Source of the DNA: an uncultured Lysobacteraceae bacterium
GTDB lineage: Bacteria; Pseudomonadota; Gammaproteobacteria; Xanthomonadales; Xanthomonadaceae
Direction of reading: 5' to 3'
NCBI GenBank assembly: GCA_946480825.1
Contig: CAMLLG010000102.1
Coordinates: 1-9,930, forward strand
DNA: 9,930 nucleotides
Part shown: positions 1 to 6,429 of the stretch, piece after piece
How the letters are laid out: every line of letters begins with the position of its first letter
How positions within the stretch are numbered: position 1 is the stretch's first letter
Translations under genes and position numbers: made by a program
Notes under the pieces: generated by a model
What the model was told of the DNA's origin: nothing
The model's database searches: none
Seen by the model: only the letters and a program-made list of their open reading frames with translations

Positions 1-1011
1 CACGGTCACGCCCTCGAACAGCGCGGTGCCGTTCTGGTTGGCGGTGGCGCCGACGGTCAGCACGAAGCGCGACACGCGGCGCGGCAACTGAAGTTTCTCG
101 TCGGCGACGCGCAGCGCGGTGGGCAGGGTGGCGTTGCTGGACGCGGTGGAGAACGCCATCAGCATCGCTTCCTGCACGTCGCGATAGAAGCCCAGCGGCG
201 AGCGTTTCGCGATCAGCCGGATCGCGATCGAATAGACCACGAACTGATGGATCGCCAGCGCCAGCAGCACCACCAGCACGAACGCGCCGAGCCGCACCAG
301 CAGATCCCAGCCGAACTGCGCGACGAGATTGAACATCAGGCAGAAGACCGCGTACGGCGCGAGCTTGATGACCAGACCGATCAGCGTCATCGACACATCG
401 AACAGGCCTTCGATCGCGCGCTTCAGCGCGCCCGCCGGTTCGGTGCGGGTGAGCACCAGGCCGATGCCGAGCATCAGCGCGAAGAACATCACCGCGAGGA
501 TGGTGTTGTCGGCCGCGGCCTTGACGATGTTGTCAGGCACGATCGCGATCAGCATGTCCAGACCTTTCGCCTGCGTGGTGCTGTCGCTGACGATCGCCTG
601 CGCGCGTTCGGCGCCGTCGCTCATCATGCGCATCGCTTCGGCGCTGTCCACGCCGGCACCGGGCTTGAGCCAATTCACGAGCAGCAGACCGATCAGCACC
701 GCGATGGCGGAGAGCAGCGTGGTATAGGCCAGCGTGCGCCAGCCGATCCGGCCGAGCGCGCGCACATCGCCCATTTCGCCGATGCCCACCACCAGCGCCG
801 AGAACAGCAGCGGAATCACCAGCATGAAGATCAGGCGCAGGAAGATCTTCGAGAACGGGGTGGTGACGTATTCGATGAAGCCCTTCACCCACGCGTGATC
901 GACGCCGACGAAACGGTAGACCAGCAGGCCCAGCAGGATACCGGCGGCGAAACCGATCGTGATTTTCCAGTGCATCGGCAGACCCGACGATTTCGCGGCT
1001 TCGGTGCTCAT
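1..1011 (-). CDS. Dicarboxylate/amino acid:cation symporter (SDF/DAACS family), 3' end cut by window
   Basis: Secondary transporter of the inner membrane, related to GltPh, DctA and the eukaryotic EAATs, which takes up dicarboxylates or acidic/neutral amino acids with cations. The first 337 residues are present; TM8 and HP2 (usually about 90-110 more residues) lie off the window. Seen: an N-terminal hydrophobic helix at about 17-34; the TM2-TM3 region with LRLIFMLVIPLLFSALVVG (58-76); the HP1 tip AFSTASSNATLP (286-297); and the TM7 motif GATANQNGTALFEG (321-334), where NMDGT is typical. The ATG at 1011 is favoured because AGGGAA (1022-1017) sits 5 bases upstream. Family membership is clear from HP1 and TM7. 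Substrate is unknown, because the TM8 residues that set specificity are missing. The gene follows batD by 105 bp on the same strand; whether it belongs to that operon or has its own promoter is not decided by the sequence. See the finding on its sodium-site residues. Confidence 0.93.
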   Translation of the reverse strand, partial: MSTEAAKSSGLPMHWKITIGFAAGILLGLLVYRFVGVDHAWVKGFIEYVTTPFSKIFLRLIFMLVIPLLFSALVVGIGEMGDVRALGRIGWRTLAYTTLLSAIAVLIGLLLVNWLKPGAGVDSAEAMRMMSDGAERAQAIVSDSTTQAKGLDMLIAIVPDNIVKAAADNTILAVMFFALMLGIGLVLTRTEPAGALKRAIEGLFDVSMTLIGLVIKLAPYAVFCLMFNLVAQFGWDLLVRLGAFVLVVLLALAIHQFVVYSIAIRLIAKRSPLGFYRDVQEAMLMAFSTASSNATLPTALRVADEKLQLPRRVSRFVLTVGATANQNGTALFEGVTV

Positions 1012-1016
1012 GGCGG

Positions 1017-1022
1017 TTCCCT
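1017..1022 (-). promoter_or_regulatory. Ribosome binding site of the symporter gene
   Basis: On the minus strand AGGGAA stands 5 bases before the ATG at 1011, a good Shine-Dalgarno match. It supports this start over the later in-frame ATG at codon 13 (position 975). It also contrasts with the upstream bat genes, whose starts overlap the preceding stops. Confidence 0.65.
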
Positions 1023-1042
1023 GTGAGGACTGCGGGAGGATA

Positions 1043-1120
1043 TCAGGCATGCGAGGCCATGCCCTGGCGATGCATGCCCTGGAGATGCATGCCCTTGAGA
1101 CGCATGCGCTGCGCAGTCAT
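1043..1120 (-). CDS. Possible 25-residue ORF coupled to the batD stop (repeat-encoded)
   Basis: An ATG at 1120-1118 overlaps the batD stop (TGA, 1119-1117) as ATGA, the same junction used three times upstream in this operon. The frame runs 25 codons to TGA at 1043-1045. The product is basic and Met/His/Gln-rich, starts MTAQRMRLKG and contains the five-residue repeat GMHLQ/GMHRQ, because it is written by the 15-bp tandem repeat. I recognise no family. The overlap argues for translation. Against this, its sequence is almost fully explained by a DNA repeat, and an open frame of this length is common at such GC content. Treat it as a candidate only. Confidence 0.22.
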   Translation of the reverse strand: MTAQRMRLKGMHLQGMHRQGMASHA

Positions 1121-1128
1121 GCGCCCGG
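1054..1128. repeat. Imperfect 15-bp tandem repeat, five units, spanning the batD 3' end
   Basis: Units read on the plus strand at 1054-1068, 1069-1083, 1084-1098, 1099-1113 and 1114-1128. The central two (GATGCATGCCCTGGA and GATGCATGCCCTTGA) differ at one base; neighbouring units match at about 9-10 of 15, and all share a CATGC core. A partial unit may precede at about 1042-1053. The array contains GCATGC and ATGCAT palindromes and a short inverted repeat (GGCATG at 1046-1051, CATGCC at 1058-1063). The last unit includes the batD stop codon. No T-run follows, so it does not look like an intrinsic terminator. Confidence 0.75.
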
Positions 1129-2910
1129 ATACAGCGGCGGCAGCAGCGGCGCGGCGGCGGGGACCTCGCGGACGCGCCAGCGCGGACCGTCGGCGAAGGC
1201 GATGCGGACCGCGGCGGTCGCGGCCGCAGGATCGCCCGAGCCCCAGCGCGCACGCTGCAGGCCTCTGACCGCGGCGCGCTGCGACGCATCGTCCAGACGC
1301 TCGCGCACCTCGTCGAGATCGGCGGCCGGCGGCGAGGCCATCGCGCACAGCATCCGCGCGATTTCGCCGCGATCGCCGCGGGCCATCGTGCGCGCCCAGG
1401 CCTGCGCATCGGGACGCGACAGCGATGGCGGTGCGGGTCCAGCGGACGACGGTGCGGCGGACGACGGCACGGCGCCGCCCGATCGCGGCGCGGCGGCTGC
1501 GGGCACGGGCGCGGTGTCGTTCCAGCGCTTGCGTGCGGACCACATCCGCCAACCGAACAGGAGGGTGATGATCCACAGCGCCGACAACGGCACCAGCATC
1601 CACATCCACGGCTGCTCCGGCACCCAGCGGCGCCAGGGCGGGACCGACATGTCGTCGTCGGCCGCCGCAGACCGCGGGCCGGTGGCCGAAGGCGACGCGG
1701 CACCGAGCGAGGGACCGACCTGCAGCACCAGATCCGGCAGCGATGCCGTGCGCGCGACACCGGCCTGCGCATCCCACCATGCGATCCGCGGCCCGGCGAT
1801 GCGCAGCGTGCCTTCGCGCGACGGCAGCACCGCGAAACGACGCACCACCGACGCCTCCGCGCCGCCATCGACGAAACGTTCCTGCGACTGCGCCGATTCC
1901 GGGAACACCTGCGCACCGTCGCCGACCTGCACGGTGAGCGCCGGCAACTGCGCGGCGACCGCGCCATCGGCCACCGCTTCCACGGTGACCAGCGCGGTCT
2001 CGCCCACGCGCGCCTCCGGCGGCGCCTGCAGATAGCGCAGGCGCAGACTGCGCAGCGGCAGCCAGGGTTGCACGGCGGTCGTCGGAATCGGCTTGACCTG
2101 CAGCTCCAGGGCGCGACCGCTGACGCGCAACTCCTCGCTGCGACCGAAGGCGCCCGCGGTGGGATCCATGCCGCGGCCCAGGAACCGCGGCGGCGGCACC
2201 ACCAGACGGCCGCCGCGTTCGGGAATCAGCACGTAGCGGCGTTCGTGCACGTTGTAGAAGCGGCCGGCGATCTGCTGCAGCGGCAGCGCGTCCTCGCCGA
2301 CGAACTTCAGGCTGGCGCCGTCGGGCGTGTCCTGATCGATGCGACCGTTCACGCCGGCGGTCATGTCGTAATACATCCGCAGCGTGTAACCCACCGACTG
2401 CTGCGCGTAAGGCGTCGTGGTCTCGACGCGGCTGTCGAAGAACACCATGCGCGCCGGCTCCGCGGAGGCGGTCGGCGCCCTGGGCAGCGCCGCCGCGTTG
2501 CGCGGCGGCGTCACCATCACCCGCAGCGGCGGACCGCCGCCGGTGTCGAAGGGAATCACGATCTCGCCTTCGCGCATCGGCCGCAGCCGCAGGCGCATGA
2601 CGATCCGCAGATCGATGACGCCGTTCACCAGCGCCGGCTTCGGCTGCGAGCTGTGATCGACCACCATGAAATCGCGCACCAGCGCGTTGACGTCGGGGAT
2701 GTTGCCCACGTCGTTGGCGTCGACATCGATGGTGAGCACGACGGTCTCGTCGAGCGCGATGCGGTTGCGGTCCAGCGAAGCGCGATTGGCCGCATCGACC
2801 GGCGACGCCCACGCCAGCGCCGCGCACAGCCAGAGCGCGAACGACGCCTGCGCGAACAACCCGTGCGCGAACAGGCGCCATGCATCGCGGTAGAAGACGC
2901 GGCGCGGCAT
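1117..2910 (-). CDS. batD: BatD family protein
   Basis: Large envelope protein of the MoxR-Bat (aerotolerance) operon, 597 residues, a usual length for the family. Its precise role is not established; it is thought to act in the periplasm with the VWA proteins encoded upstream. Seen: a signal-like N-terminus with basic residues at 3-12 and a hydrophobic core at about 18-36, ending ASPVDA before residue 41. A beta-rich periplasmic part follows at 45-400, with an Ig-like N-terminal stretch including SLDRNRIALDETVVLTI (45-61), which is typical of BatD. There is one transmembrane helix at about 434-454 (WMWMLVPLSALWIITLLFGW), then a basic stop-transfer RMWSARKR. The cytoplasmic tail (about 460-597) has an Ala/Pro/Ser-rich linker. 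The ATG at 2910 overlaps the previous gene's TGA by one base (TGATG), which fixes the start. The 3' end lies inside the 15-bp repeat array, so the last few residues may vary among relatives. Confidence 0.92.
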   Translation of the reverse strand: MPRRVFYRDAWRLFAHGLFAQASFALWLCAALAWASPVDAANRASLDRNRIALDETVVLTIDVDANDVGNIPDVNALVRDFMVVDHSSQPKPALVNGVIDLRIVMRLRLRPMREGEIVIPFDTGGGPPLRVMVTPPRNAAALPRAPTASAEPARMVFFDSRVETTTPYAQQSVGYTLRMYYDMTAGVNGRIDQDTPDGASLKFVGEDALPLQQIAGRFYNVHERRYVLIPERGGRLVVPPPRFLGRGMDPTAGAFGRSEELRVSGRALELQVKPIPTTAVQPWLPLRSLRLRYLQAPPEARVGETALVTVEAVADGAVAAQLPALTVQVGDGAQVFPESAQSQERFVDGGAEASVVRRFAVLPSREGTLRIAGPRIAWWDAQAGVARTASLPDLVLQVGPSLGAASPSATGPRSAAADDDMSVPPWRRWVPEQPWMWMLVPLSALWIITLLFGWRMWSARKRWNDTAPVPAAAAPRSGGAVPSSAAPSSAGPAPPSLSRPDAQAWARTMARGDRGEIARMLCAMASPPAADLDEVRERLDDASQRAAVRGLQRARWGSGDPAAATAAVRIAFADGPRWRVREVPAAAPLLPPLYPGA

Positions 2911-4874
2911 CAGCGATCGTCCTCGCGGCGGCGGCGCTTTTCTTCGAGCTTGAACTTCGCGCGCAGCAGGCCGCCGGGGTCGTCGGGCACGCGGCGCAGC
3001 CAGGCTTCGTTGGCGATCCGCCGTTCGCGCTGCGCCGGCGTTTCCTTCGGTGCGGGCCCCTTGCCCGCAGGCTGCGGCGCGGGCGTCTCGCCCTGCGTGC
3101 GGGCCATGCGTTCGCGCCGCGCGGCTTCCGCGGCGCGGGCCGCCTGCAAACGCTGCTGCGCATCCGCGTCCTGCGGCGGCGGCGTGGCGTCCTGCGGCGG
3201 CTTCGCGGGCTGCGGCCGGGCATTCTGCGGCGGCGTCGGCTGCGCCTGACCGTTCTGCGGCGCAGGCTGCGGCGGTTTGCTCTGAGCCGGGCGCTGCTGC
3301 GTGGACTCGGGCTGCCCGGACTTGGGCTGGCCCGGTTTGGACTGCTCGGGCTTCGACGGCTCGGGCTTCGACGGCTCCGGCTTCGACTGTTCCGGCTTCG
3401 ACGGCTCCGGTTTCGCCTGTTCGGGCTTCGATTGCTCGGGTTTCCGTTGCTCGGGCTTGGGCTGCTGGGGCTTCGATTGTTCCGGCTTCGACTGCTCGGG
3501 TTTGGACTGGTCTGGCTTGCGCTGATCGGTCTTCGAAGGCTTCGATTGCGGCGGCGGTGGCGGCGGCAGGCGTTTGCGCGCGGCATCCACGCGACGCAGA
3601 TTCTCGGCCGCATCGCGCATGTCCGGTTGCAGTTGCAGCGCGCGCCGATATTCGGCGATCGCTTCGTCGTAACGCCCCTGCTTCGCCATCGCGTTGCCGC
3701 GGTTGTATGCGGCGTCCGCACCGGGCAGATCGCGCCAGGCCGTTTCCGCGCCGGCGTAGTCGCCATCGCGATACGCCTCGATGCCGCGGGTCATCGCCGC
3801 GTGCTGGCGCTGGTCTTCGCGCCGCCACAGATCGGCCGCCTGCACCGGCTGCCACGGCAGCCACAGCGCGAGCAGCGCTACCGCGAGCACGCCGCGACGG
3901 AACGCGAACAGCGCCAGCAGCATCAGCGGCGGTAGCAGCCAGAAGCCTTCGTCCAGACGACCGCGACCGCGCTTGCCCTGCGCCGTCGCGGCATCGATGC
4001 GATCGGCGGACAGCGCGCCGAGTGTTTCCAGATCGGCATCGCCGGCCGCGAACGACGCGTAATCGCCGCCGCCGGAAATCGCCAGCGCGCGCAGCGCAGG
4101 CACCTGCAGCCGCGCGGTGGTGACGTCGCCGTTGCGGCGGAGATACTGGCCGCCGGTCGCGGCGCCGAGACCCAGCACCGACACGCGATAACCGGCGGCG
4201 CGGGCATCGATCGCCGCCGAATTGGCGCTGCCGCCGGCACGGTCGGTGATCAGCAGGATGTCGCCGCGCGCGAAGCCCGCACGCTTCAACAGCCGCACCG
4301 ATTCCTCGATCGCGCGATCGGCGCGACTGCCGTCCTTGGGCATGACGTCGGGCGACAGCGCATCGAGGAACAGCGCGATGTTTTCGCTGTCGTCGGTGAG
4401 CGGCGACACGGTATAGGCATCGTCGGCGAAGGCGATCAGCGCGATCTGGCCGGTGCGGCGACGCAGGATGCGCGCGATCTTGTCGCGCGCCTGCAGCAAC
4501 CGCGACGGCGGCACGTCGGCGGCGTTGGTCGCCGACGACATGTCCACCGCGATCACCAGCGGGTTGCGATCCTGCAGCAGCGGTTGCGGCACTTCGCGCC
4601 AACTCGGGCCGGCCAGCGCCAGGAATGCCAGCGCGACGGCCAGCGCGCACACGGCCTGCGGCAACCATGTCCGCCAACCGTCGCCGGCCTGCGCACCACC
4701 CTGCAGCAGATGCGGCAGCAGATGCGCGTCGACCACGTCGCGCCACACGTTGCGGCCGGCGCGCTGGCGACGCAGCCACCACAGCAGCGGCGGAATCGCC
4801 AGCAGCCCGAACAGCCACAGCGGGCGCAGGAAGCGGAAATCGACGAGGGACAGCACCTCGGGCATCGCGGTCAT
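2910..4874 (-). CDS. batB: VWA + TPR fusion protein (BatB-BatC type)
   Basis: Membrane protein of 654 residues joining two units that are separate genes (batB, batC) in some bacteria. Seen in order: TM1 about 16-34, followed by basic RRQR; TM2 about 71-89; a VWA domain about 104-290; TM3 about 311-325; TM4 about 328-343; a TPR region about 356-423, one clear repeat (AYNRGNAMAKQGRYDEAIAEY) after a weaker one; a Pro run; a Lys-Pro-Glu-Gln repeat tail (444-521); a Pro/Gln/Ala-rich stretch; and a C-terminal block with WLRRVPDDPGGLLRAKF. By the positive-inside rule the VWA, TPR and tail all face the periplasm. The metal site is degenerate: D111-x-S113-x-A115 replaces DxSxS, and the usual MIDAS Thr is not evident near 183-187, although D211 is kept. 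The ATG at 4874 overlaps the preceding stop (ATGA); a second ATG at 4865 is possible. Probably a partner or scaffold for the BatA-like protein; that is inference. Confidence 0.92.
   Translation of the reverse strand: MTAMPEVLSLVDFRFLRPLWLFGLLAIPPLLWWLRRQRAGRNVWRDVVDAHLLPHLLQGGAQAGDGWRTWLPQAVCALAVALAFLALAGPSWREVPQPLLQDRNPLVIAVDMSSATNAADVPPSRLLQARDKIARILRRRTGQIALIAFADDAYTVSPLTDDSENIALFLDALSPDVMPKDGSRADRAIEESVRLLKRAGFARGDILLITDRAGGSANSAAIDARAAGYRVSVLGLGAATGGQYLRRNGDVTTARLQVPALRALAISGGGDYASFAAGDADLETLGALSADRIDAATAQGKRGRGRLDEGFWLLPPLMLLALFAFRRGVLAVALLALWLPWQPVQAADLWRREDQRQHAAMTRGIEAYRDGDYAGAETAWRDLPGADAAYNRGNAMAKQGRYDEAIAEYRRALQLQPDMRDAAENLRRVDAARKRLPPPPPPQSKPSKTDQRKPDQSKPEQSKPEQSKPQQPKPEQRKPEQSKPEQAKPEPSKPEQSKPEPSKPEPSKPEQSKPGQPKSGQPESTQQRPAQSKPPQPAPQNGQAQPTPPQNARPQPAKPPQDATPPPQDADAQQRLQAARAAEAARRERMARTQGETPAPQPAGKGPAPKETPAQRERRIANEAWLRRVPDDPGGLLRAKFKLEEKRRRREDDR
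3312..3545 (-). repeat. SKPEQ pentapeptide-repeat coding stretch in batB
   Basis: Residues 444-521 of the VWA+TPR protein are about 15 imperfect copies of a five-residue unit, mostly SKPEQ or SKPEP. The DNA has a matching 15-bp period, on the plus strand roughly TTCGACTGCTCGGGC with TTCGACGGCTCCGGC variants. The encoded tail is charged, proline-rich and surely extended or disordered. It lies between the TPR and the conserved C-terminal block, so it probably acts as a spacer reaching across the periplasm or peptidoglycan. Such arrays tend to vary in copy number between strains. Confidence 0.9.
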
Positions 4875-5890
4875 GGCGACCTCCGCGACGGCAGACGACG
4901 CAGCGCGAAAGCCAGCAGCGCGCACAGCAGCGCCGCCGACAGCGGCCAGGCATAGCGTTCGATCCGCGGACGCAGGCGTTGCCCGGGCAACTTCACCGGT
5001 TCCAATCGTTCGATCTCGCCGTAGATGCCGGCGAGCTGTTCGACATCGCGGGCCACGAACGCGCGGCCGCCGGTGATCTCGGCGACCCGCTTCAAGCCGG
5101 CTTCGTCGGTGAGCGCGGCGTTGCCCGGCCTGCGGATCGGCAGGCCGAACACCGACAACCCGGCGCCATAGCCGCCGAAAGCGATGGTGTGGATGCGCAC
5201 GCCGGCATCGCGCGCGATCACCGCCGCCTTCTCCGGCTCCAGCAGACCGGGCGTGTTGACGCCGTCGGTCAACAGGATCAGTACGCGCTGATCGGCCGGC
5301 CGCACCTGCAGGCGTTTGGTGGCGAGCGCGATGGCATCGCCGATCGCGGTGGCCTGACCGGCGATCTTCGCTTCCATGCCGCGCAACTGCTCGCGCACGG
5401 TGTCGAGATCGCGGGTCAACGGGGTCAGCGCATAGGCGCGCTCGCCGAACACGATCAGTCCGACGCGATCGCCGCGCCGGCGTTCGAGGAACTCGTCGAT
5501 CACCGCTTTCGCCGCGACCAGACGACTGACCGTGCGCCCGTTCAGTTCGATGTCGCGCTCGTCCATGCTGCCCGACAGATCCACCGCGAGCATCAGGTCG
5601 CGCGCGGTCTGCGGCGGCTGCACCACGTCGCCCAATTGCTGCGGGCGCGCGGCGGCGACGCACAGCAGCGCCCACGCCAGCCACGGCAGCAGGCCCAGGC
5701 GCTTCGCGCGCGCGGGCCCGATGCGGCCACCGATGGCACCCAGGCGCTCGCCGTAAGGCACGCGCAGCGCGGGTGCGTCCGCGCCCGTCGCCGGCAGCAG
5801 CCGGCGCACCAGCCACGGCAGCGGCAGCGCGCACAGCCACCACGGCCAGGCGAACAGGTTCGACAGCCACTGGCCGACGCTTTCGATCAT
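4871..5890 (-). CDS. batA: VWA domain membrane protein (BatA type)
   Basis: Protein of 339 residues with a complete metal-ion-dependent adhesion site. Seen: TM helices about 12-32 and 66-82; a VWA domain about 96-285 with D104-L-S106-G-S108 (DLSGSM), T171 in GQATAIGDA and D199 in LLTDGVN, the three MIDAS elements; and a C-terminal TM about 306-320 ending in a basic tail (RRLPSRRSP). This two-helix, VWA, one-helix layout is that of BatA/YeaN-like proteins, with the VWA domain predicted on the periplasmic side. The start at 5890 overlaps the upstream stop (ATGA), and the stop at 4871 overlaps the next start (ATGA). It is the canonical metal-binding member of the VWA pair and probably the functional target of the MoxR ATPase; that last point is inferred from family context. 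Confidence 0.94.
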   Translation of the reverse strand: MIESVGQWLSNLFAWPWWLCALPLPWLVRRLLPATGADAPALRVPYGERLGAIGGRIGPARAKRLGLLPWLAWALLCVAAARPQQLGDVVQPPQTARDLMLAVDLSGSMDERDIELNGRTVSRLVAAKAVIDEFLERRRGDRVGLIVFGERAYALTPLTRDLDTVREQLRGMEAKIAGQATAIGDAIALATKRLQVRPADQRVLILLTDGVNTPGLLEPEKAAVIARDAGVRIHTIAFGGYGAGLSVFGLPIRRPGNAALTDEAGLKRVAEITGGRAFVARDVEQLAGIYGEIERLEPVKLPGQRLRPRIERYAWPLSAALLCALLAFALRRLPSRRSP

Positions 5891-6429
5891 GCGCGCCTCC
5901 GCGGGCCGCGCAGCCAGGTCGACGGCCGGCGCCATGAGCGCCGTGCGCCGCGATGGCGCATCAACTCGACGAAACGCTCGCGCACGATCTCGCGCAGCGC
6001 GGCGTATTCCTGTTCGCCGACATCGCGGCGGAACCCGCCTTCCAGCAGGGAACGGCCCACACCGGCGGAAAACGCGGGAATGCGCTGGCCGTCGTCGAGG
6101 AAACGCAGCCAGTCGTCGCCGACGAGGCGATCGGCCGCAGGATCGCGCCGACGCGCGGCGCGACGCAGCAACTCGGACATCAAGGCGATCCGCGCGGGCG
6201 CGCCATCGGCGGCGCCGAGGCTGTCGTCGAAGAAGCGCTGGTACTCGCGCGTGCGGCGCCGATCGCGATGGCGCCGCACCGCGAACGCGATCGACGCGAT
6301 CAGCAGCAGGGCCGCGACCAGCCACCAGCCCGGCGCCGGCGGCCACAGCGGCGGCGGGGCCGACAGATGCGGTTCCAGCAACGGCAGCGGATCGGCGCCG
6401 GCAGCGGGTGCGGAGCTCTGCTGACTCAT
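5887..6429 (-). CDS. DUF4381 domain protein
   Basis: Small bitopic membrane protein of 180 residues, typical for DUF4381 in MoxR-VWA operons. Seen: a Pro/Leu-rich periplasmic N-terminus (LPLLEPHLSAPPPLWPPAPG, about 15-34), one transmembrane helix about 34-51, then a very basic segment (RRHRDRRR), which sets the topology as N-out/C-in. The cytoplasmic part (about 55-180) is helical and has the family-like stretches ALMSELLRRAARR and DDWLRFLDDG. Its function is unknown; position suggests that it links the cytoplasmic MoxR/DUF58 proteins to the VWA proteins. The ATG at 6429 overlaps the DUF58 stop (ATGA). A longer upstream extension of this frame is open but overlaps the DUF58 gene and is not used here. 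Confidence 0.88.
   Translation of the reverse strand: MSQQSSAPAAGADPLPLLEPHLSAPPPLWPPAPGWWLVAALLLIASIAFAVRRHRDRRRTREYQRFFDDSLGAADGAPARIALMSELLRRAARRRDPAADRLVGDDWLRFLDDGQRIPAFSAGVGRSLLEGGFRRDVGEQEYAALREIVRERFVELMRHRGARRSWRRPSTWLRGPRRRA

Noticed and set aside
1046..1063. Small hairpin (GGCATG/CATGCC) as a terminator for the bat operon
   Set aside because: The stem is only 6 bp with no T-run on either strand; it is a by-product of the CATGC repeat.
247..2035. Long plus-strand open frames (247-1026 and 959-2035) opposite the symporter and batD
   Set aside because: They are antisense to well-recognised genes, have low-complexity Arg/Ala/Gln/His composition, show no family motifs and arise readily at this GC content.
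1043..3766. 907-residue Arg/Ser-rich minus-strand frame overlapping batB and batD
   Set aside because: It is a shadow frame of two recognised genes. Only its last 25 codons, after the batD stop, are kept as a weak candidate ORF.
2068..3935. Plus-strand open frames opposite batD and batB, including Leu/Arg-rich and Phe-Asp-Gly-Ser-rich repeat proteins at about 3300-3525
   Set aside because: The repeats are the reverse reading of the SKPEQ coding stretch; there is no start context or domain, and the minus-strand genes fully explain the region.
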